A stretch of 64,000 bases of DNA. Origin: Streptomyces longwoodensis. Lineage in GTDB: Bacteria > Actinomycetota > Actinomycetes > Streptomycetales > Streptomycetaceae. A program made the translations under genes and the position numbers. The stretch spans positions 434,001-498,000 of the forward strand of contig NZ_KQ948550.1 in NCBI RefSeq assembly GCF_001514125.1, read 5' to 3'. Below, one piece after another: positions 8,408-17,019 of the stretch (positions are counted from its first letter, which is position 1; each line of letters begins with the position of its first letter). The notes beneath the pieces are model-generated. The model saw nothing but the letters and a program-made list of their open reading frames with translations. It had not been told where the DNA came from and did not search any database.

Positions 8408-11332
8408 ATGAACCGCTGGGTCGGCATCGTGTCGCTGCGCGAGACTGCGCCGCCGACACCCGTGCATCGCATCGCGCTCGCCATCGACGCCGCGCGGAAC
8501 CGGACGTCGTACCAACTGGCCGGCCAGACGGTGCCGTATGCGCGCATGCGGTCGGCGCTGCGCACGCTCGGTCAGGAGCACGCGCGCCAATACGAGTGGG
8601 AGCGGTATGCGTACTGCATCGACCTGGCCGGCGACTTCTTCGACGGCGGCCACCCCCCAACGGGACTGCCCTCCTGGCTCACCAACGAACTCCAGAACCT
8701 CCTGGACGGCAGGTCCGGCACACCGCCGACCGGCGGGCGGAGGGTGCAGGAGGCCCCTCGGCGCACCGTCTCGCGTCCTGCCAACCAGCGCCCGACGTCC
8801 ACCCGCCGGGGCCGGACCGTACCCCCAGAAGTCGCCCGACCGGCCCGGCCCGCGCGGTCAGGCCCGCCTGCGGCCGGACAGCGTCCGTCGCCCGAGCCGG
8901 TCCGACCGTACTCCCGCGCCGAACGGCGACTCGATGTCCACGACGTCACGTACCTGGCGTTGTGCGAGCCGCCCGTGTCGCTGGTGGGCAATTGCGGGCA
9001 AGAGGTCTGCGAGGCCGTGGGGAAGGCCGTGCGCGGATGGGACGCCGACGCCGAGGTCACCGCCTGGCTCGGCCTGGCCGCCGAACACCGCAGTCACCTC
9101 TACGAGAGCCACCACGCCGACCAGGTCACACCGCACGTGCTCGGCCTGCTCGACCGGCTCGGCGCCACCGCGCTCGACGTCATACTGCTCGACGCCTACG
9201 TGCGATGGGCGACGCCTCGGAAGGCGGGCGAACAGTCGAGCGAACACGCCCGGCGACGCGCCGCCGCCGACCTCGCGCTCGGCGCGTGGGCTGCCAAGCA
9301 GGGGCTGGTTCGCATGGGCGCGGGGGAGGCGCAGCAACCCGCCAGATCCGTCTTCGAAGGAGTGGCCCGGCAGATCCTCGGCGTGCTCAGCCTCTGTGGC
9401 GAGCACGAGATCGCCCGGAGACTGGTCGCCTCCGTCTGGCCCGACCTCGACCGCCCGTCCGTGGAGACCGGAGCCGATCCCGTCACCCTGGCGCAAACGG
9501 CCTTCCACAAGGAAGGACTGACCTACGACTACGACGAGGAGGGCCCGGACCACCGCAAGGTCTTCCGCGCCACCGTCCGCACCGGAACCGGCCGCACGGC
9601 ACAGGGCACCAGCCAGTCCAAGAAGGCGGCGCGGGCAGCGGCGGCACGAGCACTGCTCGACGCATACCCGCATGTGGCCACCTCGGCGGGCGCCGAGCGG
9701 AAGGTGGCACCCGCGACCCTGCCGGCCGCGTCGCCTCTGCCCTACGCGCAGACGGGCAACCGGCACAGAGACGCCGTGAGCGACCTGGCGGCCATGTTCG
9801 AACTCGGCCATCGCGCGGACGGGCTCCTCGCCCAGGCCCTCACCCATGCCTCCTGGGTCCACGAGAACCAGGCGGCGGTTTCCGCCGCCCGCCAGCGCGA
9901 CAACCACCTCCTCGCCCACCACGGCTCGCACGTGGTGAACCACCTTGCCGCCCACATCCGCGTCCGCCAGGTCCTCGCACACAGCCTCACCCCCGACGAG
10001 GACGAGGCACGCATCCTGACCGTCTCTGACGACGACACCGCCCGGCTCGGTGCGACCCTCCAGCTCGCGGAAGGGCTGCTGACGAGTCGCGGTGAGAGCG
10101 GACAGAGCCGCGCAGCGGTGTCGGACGCCACCCAGGCGGTTGTCGCCGCGGCCTGGCGCACCCACGGGCCTCGGCTGCTGAGGCGCCGGCCCGCCATCCT
10201 CGACGACTGGCTCACCGGCCTGGAACACCAGCACGACCCGGTGACCATCCTTGCCACCATGGCCACCACATACGGCATCGACCACGAGTACACGTACGAC
10301 GTCTCGGGGCCAGACCACCTGAAGAGCTTCACCGCCACGATCAGGCTGCAGGACGTTCAGGGTCGGGTCCACCAGTGGACGGAGCGTCTGCCCGGAACTC
10401 CCGGAAAGCCGGAGGCGAAGAAGGCGACCGCCGAGGCCGTCCTCGATATCCTCGCCACGCCCGTCAACGGTGCCGTCGACGATCTTCCCGTCCCGGAACG
10501 GGACCTGCTCGTCTTCCTCCTGCGGGCTCAGCTCGATGGCCTGGGCCGGCCGACGGAACGGCAGCGCGCCCGGATGCTCGCCCGCGGCGACCTCGGCACC
10601 GACCTCCTCACCACCGGCGATACCGAGGCGTTTCTTGCCTGGGCAGAACGCGTCCGCCTCCTGCTCGGACCGGACGGCCCGGCCGTACCGGATGCGCTGC
10701 GCGAGCTTTACCGGAAGGTCCTCGATGACACGCGAATCGGGGCCGGCTCGCTCCTGCGCCGCATGGGCGCAGACCCCGGATCCGACGCCGCGAGCGTGGT
10801 CCGGCGAAACGCGGCGGACGCCGTGCGGCGAGCGCTCAGCAGCGGGCCGCAGGCCGCCTCGGTCCGAGACATCGTGCAGGGCTGGTGGCGCGACCAGGCC
10901 CCGGCCACCGGCGTCACGGTCCGCGATGACATGCGTCAGGACGTCTTCCGTCCGCTTCCCGTCCACCTGGGCGCGTTGGACGAGACCCTGACGTGGTGCG
11001 GCGAAGCCGCCGAGGCAGCCGGCACCCGCATCGACGTCGAGCTGACGGTTCAGGACGGCACGTTGCACGTCTGGCTCGGCCTCGACAAGGTGGACATCCG
11101 AGCGGCCTGCGACGATTTCGCCCGCCTCCTGTCCCGCACCCTTCCGTTCACCGACTGCCTGGTCGGTGACGACCATGTACTGCTGCGCCTGCACGGCGAT
11201 CTTGAGACGGCTCCCCTCCATCCCCTGGCCACAGCGGGCATGGATACCTACGTCTCCGTGCCGCTTGATCGGCGGAGGCTCCCCAGGGAAGTCGAGCCAA
11301 CAGGAGCACAGGACGTGCAGCCGTACTCGTGA
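8408..11332 (+). CDS. Tandem RNase III-like / dsRBD protein with eroded active sites
   Basis: The protein has 974 residues and starts at the ATG after GGGAGGGCC; the longer upstream frame is rejected. Order of domains: an unassigned N-terminal 100, a proline-rich linker, RNase III-like 1 (about 180-350), dsRBD 1 (358-425), RNase III-like 2 (452-600), dsRBD 2 (610-682) and an unassigned C-terminal 290. RNase III 1 shows AEHRSHLYE, LDRLGATAL and QGLVRMGAGEA; RNase III 2 shows QALTHASWVHEN and SDATQAVVAAAW. Both dsRBDs have GPDH-x-K-x-F and a closing KKAxxxAA helix. In the ERLEFLGD motif the acidic pair becomes D/A and A/S; the second-site Glu becomes Arg and Gln. Processing activity is thus unlikely, while dsRNA binding is likely. 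It is divergent from the Argonaute operon. No known bacterial family of this layout is familiar to me. Confidence 0.8.
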   Translation: MNRWVGIVSLRETAPPTPVHRIALAIDAARNRTSYQLAGQTVPYARMRSALRTLGQEHARQYEWERYAYCIDLAGDFFDGGHPPTGLPSWLTNELQNLLDGRSGTPPTGGRRVQEAPRRTVSRPANQRPTSTRRGRTVPPEVARPARPARSGPPAAGQRPSPEPVRPYSRAERRLDVHDVTYLALCEPPVSLVGNCGQEVCEAVGKAVRGWDADAEVTAWLGLAAEHRSHLYESHHADQVTPHVLGLLDRLGATALDVILLDAYVRWATPRKAGEQSSEHARRRAAADLALGAWAAKQGLVRMGAGEAQQPARSVFEGVARQILGVLSLCGEHEIARRLVASVWPDLDRPSVETGADPVTLAQTAFHKEGLTYDYDEEGPDHRKVFRATVRTGTGRTAQGTSQSKKAARAAAARALLDAYPHVATSAGAERKVAPATLPAASPLPYAQTGNRHRDAVSDLAAMFELGHRADGLLAQALTHASWVHENQAAVSAARQRDNHLLAHHGSHVVNHLAAHIRVRQVLAHSLTPDEDEARILTVSDDDTARLGATLQLAEGLLTSRGESGQSRAAVSDATQAVVAAAWRTHGPRLLRRRPAILDDWLTGLEHQHDPVTILATMATTYGIDHEYTYDVSGPDHLKSFTATIRLQDVQGRVHQWTERLPGTPGKPEAKKATAEAVLDILATPVNGAVDDLPVPERDLLVFLLRAQLDGLGRPTERQRARMLARGDLGTDLLTTGDTEAFLAWAERVRLLLGPDGPAVPDALRELYRKVLDDTRIGAGSLLRRMGADPGSDAASVVRRNAADAVRRALSSGPQAASVRDIVQGWWRDQAPATGVTVRDDMRQDVFRPLPVHLGALDETLTWCGEAAEAAGTRIDVELTVQDGTLHVWLGLDKVDIRAACDDFARLLSRTLPFTDCLVGDDHVLLRLHGDLETAPLHPLATAGMDTYVSVPLDRRRLPREVEPTGAQDVQPYS

Positions 11333-11382
11333 GCCCGCTCCGCGAGCCAGGCCACCGGCCCCAACTGCTCCGTCGCCACAGT

Positions 11383-12906
11383 TCAGAGGACGGTCCTGGG
11401 CCCCGGTTCCAGTCGGCCGCTGGCCCAGGGGTAGGACGCCCATCCCTGGACGAGGATCGGGTTGAGGGAGTTCTCGTGCCCGTTCAGGCATTCGTTGAGT
11501 GCCCAGGTGGAGCGCTCGGGGTCGGCCGCCCGGTCCAGGAGTAGAGAGCTGGGTGTGGTGTCGGTGAGGGTCACCAGGCGTTCGACTTCGTGGGCTGCGA
11601 CGACCGTTGTCGGGATGTCGGCGGTGGGCAGGTTGAGGTGGGGCAGGTTGGCGTTGGCGACGGGGAACGGTTCAAGGGTGACGATCAGTGCCTGGCGTGG
11701 ACGGTCGGTCGGAATTTCGGCGAATGCCGGATGGCGCTGGTCGATCTGGGCCGAGGTGGCGTTGACCTGGCGGAAAGCGCGGGCGAGTTTGCTGTCGGTC
11801 TCGGCGACGCCAAGTTCCAGGCCGAGGCGGGCGTTCTCGGTCGGCATCATGGACTTGACCTCCACGAGCAGCACCAGGTCGTCGAAGACGACGAACCAGT
11901 CGACGCTTTGCAGTTCGTTCCGCTTGACCCGGTACGTGATCTCCGAGATGACATCGACGTCCGGTATCAGGCGGAGCTGGCGGCCGACGTACTCCTCGAA
12001 GAGATAGCCGGTCTCCTGGAGGAAGTCGGGTCCGAAGTGCTCGCGTCCTGTGTGGTAGATGCCGGACGGAGTCGCTTTGCGCCAGACCAGCTGGGGGGAG
12101 GGGCACAGCAGGCCGGGTCCTAAGCCGGTGACCGCGGGCCGGCCGAGCAGCGGGTTGTACGTGAAGCGCCGCAGTTGGGCCGCTTTGCCGCCGGCCACTC
12201 TCGCTAGGTTCTGCGTGGTGTGCTTCTCGGCTGCTTTGACGGAGGCCACGTCGGTGGCGAAGTGCCGTTCGATGACGCGTAGGACGGTGTCTCGGCTGAC
12301 GGTGCGGTCGAACTTTTCCCCGTCCGGGCTGTCGTAGAGCGCGGGATCGAATCGCCCGGCGTTCAACAGTGCGCATCCCCACAGCAGTTGCGCGGTGCCG
12401 ACGTAGTCGGGCAGCGGGCAGCCGAATACCTCGGTGTCCCAGCCGGAGACCATACAGCGGGGCTGGCGGTGTGCAGGGAACCGTGTGTGTAGGTACAGCG
12501 CCGCGGTACGGGCGAGACTGGCGAACTCCGGGGCCTGGAAGGCCATCTGTTCGCCGCCCAGGCGCATCATAAAGTCCCTCAGGCGGACCGCGTCCTCGTC
12601 GGTGCCATGCAGGGTCGGTTCCTTCAGGCTGGAGTACGCGGCCAGGATCTCCAGTAGATCGCGCTCGGTGGCTTCGGAGCGCAGGTGCTCGGTGCCGTAG
12701 GCCAGGCTGACACGGGCCGCGTCAGCCAGCGCCCACGGCGTGTACTTCAGAGAGGGACTTTCCAGCCAGGGCTGTGGCCGCTCTGGTGTGCTGTAGCGCG
12801 CCGCCGCAGCGGCGATCAGAGGCAACAGTGAGCTGGGACGATGCCGCCGGATGCGCTGGCGGTATTCGTCCTCCGTCACCAGCCGGTCGTACAGGTACGC
12901 AGCCAT
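11383..12906 (-). CDS. PD-(D/E)XK nuclease-like protein (507 aa)
   Basis: The first 320 residues are not assignable. Around residues 325-350 there is a clear restriction-like core: SVDWFVVFDD followed by LLVEVKSM, giving D-(x)n-E-x-K, with Gln and acidic residues in the helix after it. The remainder contains ALIVTLEPFP and other strand-like segments fitting a nuclease lobe. It converges with the RNase III-like gene, with only 50 bases between their stops. It is probably a DNA or RNA cleaving protein of the defence island. A role in the Argonaute system is possible but rests on position only. Confidence 0.6.
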   Translation of the reverse strand: MAAYLYDRLVTEDEYRQRIRRHRPSSLLPLIAAAAARYSTPERPQPWLESPSLKYTPWALADAARVSLAYGTEHLRSEATERDLLEILAAYSSLKEPTLHGTDEDAVRLRDFMMRLGGEQMAFQAPEFASLARTAALYLHTRFPAHRQPRCMVSGWDTEVFGCPLPDYVGTAQLLWGCALLNAGRFDPALYDSPDGEKFDRTVSRDTVLRVIERHFATDVASVKAAEKHTTQNLARVAGGKAAQLRRFTYNPLLGRPAVTGLGPGLLCPSPQLVWRKATPSGIYHTGREHFGPDFLQETGYLFEEYVGRQLRLIPDVDVISEITYRVKRNELQSVDWFVVFDDLVLLVEVKSMMPTENARLGLELGVAETDSKLARAFRQVNATSAQIDQRHPAFAEIPTDRPRQALIVTLEPFPVANANLPHLNLPTADIPTTVVAAHEVERLVTLTDTTPSSLLLDRAADPERSTWALNECLNGHENSLNPILVQGWASYPWASGRLEPGPRTVL

Positions 12907-13140
12907 CCCGCCATGATCCTCGCCGTAGAGGAATTATTCGAGCAGTTTCTCCTGGTCAGTGCTGAACGCACGTATGCTCCGGGCAGCGTCCGATTGAAAC
13001 GGATTGTTCGCTCCCGTAATCGGCGCAAGCCTGGCTGCCGCCAGCCGAGAGTTGTCTCTCGGACTGGGCGTCTGCGGATGATGACCTGGCAGTCCCTCTC
13101 TGCCAGTCCTTGCGTCTGCGGGCCGCTCCGCGAACGTCGG

Positions 13141-13689
13141 CTACTTGTCCGGTCGGGGGCCGGCACTGGCGTAGTAGAAGGCTCGTGCCTGTTTGACACG
13201 GTCCCGGGAGTCGCCATGCTCCGTTCCCTCAACGTTCAGCGGCGGGCGCAGTTGGGAGATCAGTTCCTTCTCCAGCGGGATCGGTTGGGGGCGCTCGGTC
13301 CAGGTGAGGGTGAGGTGGTGGTGCATCCAGTGGGTGAGGCGCTGCTCGTCCTCGGGAACCAGGACGACGCGGTCGGTCCAAGTGGTGCGGTAGCTCTCGG
13401 CGGCCATAAGGAGTCCTGCCAGGGTTCGACGCAGGGTGGACCGTCCGGAGTCCCTCAGGTGGTTGGAGGCGACGCGGGAGCGCAGCCGGCTGGCTTTGCC
13501 GAGGTAGAGCAGTCGCCGTCCAGGATCGAACGAGTTGACCGGGCCGGGGAAGGAGGTCAGGATCTCGGGCGGTGCCCACCAGGCGTACACCCCTGCGGTC
13601 GTGGGCAGGGCGATAGTCGCGCGGCTGAGGGGGTGCGGTGTGGAGAGTAGATCGGCTGTGGCCTGCTGAACGGTCGCGTCGTCGAGCAT
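13141..13689 (-). CDS. GIY-YIG nuclease family protein (182 aa)
   Basis: The N-terminal half has the paired tyrosine motifs of the family, GVYAWW near residue 34 and [14 protein letters not shown] near residue 60, with the Arg one helix turn later. An acidic residue (VPEDEQ) lies around 115, and the asparagine of PPLNVEG lies near 150. GIY-YIG domains cut DNA in repair, homing and restriction. The gene stands alone between the PD-(D/E)XK gene and transporter debris, so its partner, if any, is unknown. The domain call is solid; the biological role is open. Confidence 0.75.
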   Translation of the reverse strand: MLDDATVQQATADLLSTPHPLSRATIALPTTAGVYAWWAPPEILTSFPGPVNSFDPGRRLLYLGKASRLRSRVASNHLRDSGRSTLRRTLAGLLMAAESYRTTWTDRVVLVPEDEQRLTHWMHHHLTLTWTERPQPIPLEKELISQLRPPLNVEGTEHGDSRDRVKQARAFYYASAGPRPDK

Positions 13690-13762
13690 GAGCGCACCCT
13701 AGGCGCGACGGCGCGGATATGTCACCGCCTGCGGTGCCACCCCGCAGCTTGATCAGAAAGAC

Positions 13763-14049
13763 GCCTCAGCGCGGGCGAACGCCAACTGCTCACTCGCCCG
13801 CGCGGTCCTCATCCAGCCGTCGATCCTTGTCCTGGACGAGGCCACGTCGTCCGTCGACACCCGCACCGAAGTCCTGACCCACCGCGCCATGGCCGGCCTG
13901 CGCACCGGCCGCACCGGCGTCGTCATCGCCCACAGGTTGTCGACGATCCGCGACGCGGACACCATCTCGCCATGGAGGCCGGGCGCATCGTCGAACAGGG
14001 CAGGCGCGAGGAGCCGTTTGGCGGCCGGTGACGCCTACGGTCGCCTATA
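13763..14049 (+). pseudogene. Remnant of an ABC exporter ATP-binding domain
   Basis: Joining three frames recovers the end of an ABC transporter nucleotide-binding domain. The signature [10 protein letters not shown] starts near 13765. After a frameshift come Walker B and D-loop ([15 protein letters not shown]) and the switch histidine ([14 protein letters not shown]), then a second frameshift in what was [10 protein letters not shown], and a third before AAGDAYGRL and a stop. Walker A and the membrane domain are missing. It is a dead 3' fragment, showing that older chromosomal or element genes were overwritten as the island assembled. Confidence 0.88.
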
Positions 14050-14096
14050 GGAGGCTTGTGGTCCCCGGGCCGTAAGACCCATTGTTGGTAAGGGAG

Positions 14097-14615
14097 TCAG
14101 GACTCACTGGGCAGGCAGTGACCGCATCGCTCCCACTGCGTGGGTACCTCACCATCGGTGGGGAACCTCAGCAGTTCGCCACCGCGGTAACCCCGCCGGA
14201 ACCAGTCGCAGTCCGTGCCGGCGTGGTAAAAGTCGCTCGTCGCCGTGGTGACGAACTCGTCATCGAACTTCCAGGTGCCAGGACGCATGAACCGCCCGTA
14301 TGCGTCCTTTCGCAGGCCGGCGTCGATGCCACCGTTCTTGCCGCCACGGCTGTTGCGAGTGTTGACCCCGCATGCCTCGGCGAACTCGTAGACATCGAAG
14401 TTCGGGTCGTTGTATCCGAGCACCTGGGCGGTGACCCACATCGCGTTGGTCTTGACGCGCCGTGCCTCGTCGTCGGTCAGGGCCCGCTCGGTGAGCTTGG
14501 AGTTGGAGTCGCTGGCGCGGCTGTGACCCGCTCGGTCAAGCCGCCAGGGGGCATCGGACCAGTCGTGGTTCCGGATCTCGGCAGCGAACTCCTGGGCGAT
14601 CTTGCTGAGGGCCAT
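14097..14615 (-). CDS. Hypothetical protein with a C-terminal CxxC (172 aa)
   Basis: I do not recognise the family. The start at 14615 follows GGAGGACGAT; a longer frame running upstream to 15275 is not supported. The N-terminus has IAQEFAAEIRNHDWSDAPWR, the middle ANAMWVTAQVLGY-like helices and the end the motif ERCGHCLPSES, a possible metal-binding pair of cysteines. Composition is normal for the region. Neighbours are transporter debris and an excisionase-like gene, so it may belong to an old mobile element. Confidence 0.6.
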   Translation of the reverse strand: MALSKIAQEFAAEIRNHDWSDAPWRLDRAGHSRASDSNSKLTERALTDDEARRVKTNAMWVTAQVLGYNDPNFDVYEFAEACGVNTRNSRGGKNGGIDAGLRKDAYGRFMRPGTWKFDDEFVTTATSDFYHAGTDCDWFRRGYRGGELLRFPTDGEVPTQWERCGHCLPSES

Positions 14616-15117
14616 ATCGTCCTCCGATCGGACGGCCTGGCCGCCCCCGACAGGGCGGCCAGGCGACGGTACGCGCCAACGGCCAGCAGCCGCAATAGCC
14701 CAGCTGACGCGGGAGCGGAGTGTCCGGTGTACACCGGGGATTCGTGGTGCGCTGTACCGAGTAGACCGTGAGGTCCAGTGGCGCTCGCTCCCCCATTGAA
14801 CGAGTGCTTGGTGCACGGTGGGCAGGCGCACCCCCGTCGTCTGCCTGCCAGGCGCACGTCTTACCGGGACCGACTCATGTCGCCTGGCGCGCCCCCGGTA
14901 CTCCGGGCACTCATCAACAAACTGCAACACCCGCTTTGGGAGTGGGATCGAATCTTGCCGGGGGTGCCGGAGCTGCGACGCTGTGCTGTCCTGCCTGGTC
15001 AGCGCATAAATCGTCTTCACCGAAGATGATGACACCGTAGCGTGGGGGTACGACAGCGACGGTGACTCGGCTGGCCAGCCTGCCTTCAGAGCGGGGTAGT
15101 GAAAGGGCGCGCTTGGA
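14616..15117. other. Non-coding stretch upstream of the CxxC protein
   Basis: No gene could be supported on either strand. The frames open here have no ribosome binding sites and code for low-complexity arginine/proline text. It probably contains the leader of the leftward hypothetical gene, but I see no definite promoter. Confidence 0.45.
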
Positions 15118-15118
15118 A

Positions 15119-15151
15119 CGACGAAGCCCCGCCGGAAGCGGAGCCTCGTCG
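15119..15151 (-). terminator. Minus-strand hairpin after the excisionase-like gene
   Basis: Two 14-base arms face each other across a 5-base loop. Read as minus-strand RNA, the two apparent mismatches become G-U pairs, so the stem is complete only for a leftward transcript. It begins 9 bases past the stop of the 15160-15435 gene, which it presumably terminates. Confidence 0.7.
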
Positions 15152-15159
15152 AAGCTGGC

Positions 15160-15435
15160 TTAGTGCGTGGGGCGGCATCCGGCGCGCGCATCGTTATACT
15201 CCGGATCTCCGCTTTCGAGGACGCGGAGTAGAGACGCCGTGACAACACGCGTCCTACGGCCGATGCGTAGCACACGGCACGGAAACTGCCCGTTGCGGAT
15301 CAGGTCGTATCCCTTGGCCCGTGAGAATCCCAGCGCCTTTGAGGCGTCCTCCACGCTCCCCGTTCCGTCCCAGGTGGCGCGGATGTGAGCGGGGCTATAG
15401 CGAGGGCCCAGAGTCTCTTCGATCTGCGTGTGCAT
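15160..15435 (-). CDS. Small winged helix-turn-helix protein, excisionase/MerR-like
   Basis: The protein has 91 residues. Positions 30-75 follow the AlpA/Xis-type winged-helix pattern: EDASKALGFSRAKGYDLI (helix-turn-helix), then a basic strand CRVLRIGRRTRVV and a final helix. Such proteins bind attachment sites or promoters and favour excision of mobile elements or act as regulators. No integrase gene is nearby in the window. It lies beside repeated octamers and a palindromic promoter that could be its targets. The fold is likely; the element it serves is not identified. Confidence 0.7.
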   Translation of the reverse strand: MHTQIEETLGPRYSPAHIRATWDGTGSVEDASKALGFSRAKGYDLIRNGQFPCRVLRIGRRTRVVTASLLRVLESGDPEYNDARAGCRPTH

Positions 15436-15528
15436 TCCGATTACTTTCGTCTTGGCGGGTAGCCCGTGCCGGGCCTACGGACACCGCATGCGCCGGTCAT
15501 CGCGGTGACCGTCAATAATCCGCGTTAT

Positions 15529-15564
15529 CGCCGGTTTGGCTAACCGGCGATTTGGGGCTATGTT
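15529..15564 (+). promoter_or_regulatory. Palindromic promoter/operator element, copy 1
   Basis: A 21-bp palindrome with 8-base arms and a 5-base centre (15529-15549) is followed by TATGTT at 15559-15564. TTGGCT inside the palindrome and TATGTT lie exactly 17 bases apart, the spacing of a vegetative sigma-factor promoter. The same arrangement recurs at 17020 and 53819. It reads toward the DUF5655 gene 460 bases downstream. A repressor could occupy the palindrome over the -35 box. Confidence 0.65.
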
Positions 15565-15627
15565 GCCTCGCTCGCCGTGGAGGGGCTCACTCTGACGGCG
15601 TGAGGCACCGAAGAGGAGTCGGCAGAG

Positions 15628-15853
15628 TCCAGCACTTCACAGCATTGCCCAGCACTGTGACGAACGGTTACCACGGATGAGTTGGTTGTTGCATGGGTCG
15701 CAGTTCGCCCGTTGCACCACTGCAGGTCAATTGGGGTCTGGCTCTTCGGGGTCAGGCCCCTTAGTTTTCACCGTGCTGGATAGGTGCTGGATTTCCTGAC
15801 CCCTCGTCACCTGCCTCAACTCCGCACCTGCACTGTGCTGGATTCGTGCTGGA
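15628..15853. repeat. Cluster of GTGCTGGA octamers in helical phase
   Basis: GTGCTGGA occurs at 15773, 15784, 15835 and 15846. This makes two pairs, each with 11-base spacing, and the pairs are 62 bases apart. The reverse complement is exact at 15628-15635 and one base off at 15648-15655. One helical turn between partners suggests paired binding of a protein, perhaps the neighbouring excisionase-like protein. No replication or integration gene is adjacent to prove it. Confidence 0.55.
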
Positions 15854-16022
15854 CGCCGACGAATCACGGGTACCACCGACCTGCGTGCTGCGCGCCGGGG
15901 CAGCTGACCCAGTTGATCGGGCATCCGGCACACCTTCTTCACGTGACTCGCGCCGGTTGCGGAAACAAATCTCTGCCCGTCCGACGTTGTCCATCTCATA
16001 TGCGACAACGGGAGTGGTCGGC

Positions 16023-16910
16023 TTGAAGTTGTTCCGGACGGACGCATCGAAATGTGGCGTGAGCGAGGTCATGCCGCGTCTTGTTGAGGTCGAGGCAGAT
16101 GTGCAGGGTCTCGTCGAGGCGCACATGGAGACGCTGCTAGGCGTCCGTTTCCTGGCGAGTGAGTACGGCACCGGGACGGTCCACAAGGGCCGGATCGATT
16201 CGCTCGGGCTGGACGAGAACGGATCGCCGGTCATCGTCGAGTACAAGCGCGGCATCGACGCCGGCGTCATCAACCAGGGCCTCTTCTACCTGGCGTGGCT
16301 AATGGACCACCGTGCCGAGTTCGAGCACCTGGTCCGCGACCGGCTCGGGATGAGGGCCGCGTCCCAGGTCCTGTGGAGCAGCCCTCGCCTGATCTGTATC
16401 GCCGGCGACTTCACGCGTTACGACGTGCACGCCGTGCACGAGCACCGGCGGTCGATCGACCTGGTTCGCTACCGACTCTTCGGGAGTGACCTGCTCGGGC
16501 TTGAGTCCGTGGCGTCCGGCAGCGGCGGCATGCAGGTGGCACGCCGAGTCCGCCGCCAGGCGGTTGCCCGGGCGACAGCCGACGTCCAGGATGCGTCGAT
16601 GGTTGAGCTGGCGAGCGCGGTCGATGAGGCACTGCTCGGGCTCGGGGGCGGTGTGAACCGCGTCGAGCGCAAGACGTACCGGGCGTACCAGCGGCTGCGG
16701 AACTTCGCCTGCCTCTGTCCGCCGCAGCGGAGCAAGCTGCTGGTCTACCTGAAGGTGGACCCGAAGGACGTCGACCTTGTCCCGGGATTCACCCGGGATG
16801 TCTCCGGTCTCGGTCACCACGGGACGGGTGATCTGGAGGTGCAGTTGCGTACGCCGAGGGATGTGGAGCGGGCGCAAGATCTGTTCCTGGCGAGCTACGC
16901 GGCGGCGTGA
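16023..16910 (+). CDS. NucS-like / DUF5655 protein, TTG start (295 aa)
   Basis: The N-terminal 130 residues resemble the nuclease-like domain that precedes DUF5655 in many bacteria. It has GVRFLASEYGTG, RIDSLGLDENGSP and IVEYKRG, with Asp and E-x-K placed as in PD-(D/E)XK enzymes. The C-terminal 110 residues have the DUF5655 pattern (KTYRAYQRLRNFACL, KLLVYLKVDP). The TTG at 16023 is chosen because it gives MKLFR, the usual beginning of this family, and a GGGAG lies upstream; the longer GTG frame reads nonsense. The gene is solitary, downstream of the palindromic promoter. A nucleic-acid role is likely, substrate unknown. Confidence 0.75.
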   Translation: MKLFRTDASKCGVSEVMPRLVEVEADVQGLVEAHMETLLGVRFLASEYGTGTVHKGRIDSLGLDENGSPVIVEYKRGIDAGVINQGLFYLAWLMDHRAEFEHLVRDRLGMRAASQVLWSSPRLICIAGDFTRYDVHAVHEHRRSIDLVRYRLFGSDLLGLESVASGSGGMQVARRVRRQAVARATADVQDASMVELASAVDEALLGLGGGVNRVERKTYRAYQRLRNFACLCPPQRSKLLVYLKVDPKDVDLVPGFTRDVSGLGHHGTGDLEVQLRTPRDVERAQDLFLASYAAA

Positions 16911-17019
16911 TCGCTGGCGGTTTCCTCGGTCGGGCCTGCTCGTGTGGGCGGTCGGGACCTCGTCGCGTGATGGACGCGGGGACAGGACGTGGCGGTGGAT
17001 TACCAATGATGCGCGGGGT

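Noticed and set aside
8858..11491. An 877-codon minus-strand frame opposite the RNase III-like gene
   Set aside because: Long antisense frames are common at this base composition; the plus-strand frame has clear domains.
14616..15275. Upstream extension of the CxxC hypothetical protein to 392 residues
   Set aside because: The added part crosses a terminator-like hairpin and the excisionase-like gene's 3' end, and has no family-like text.
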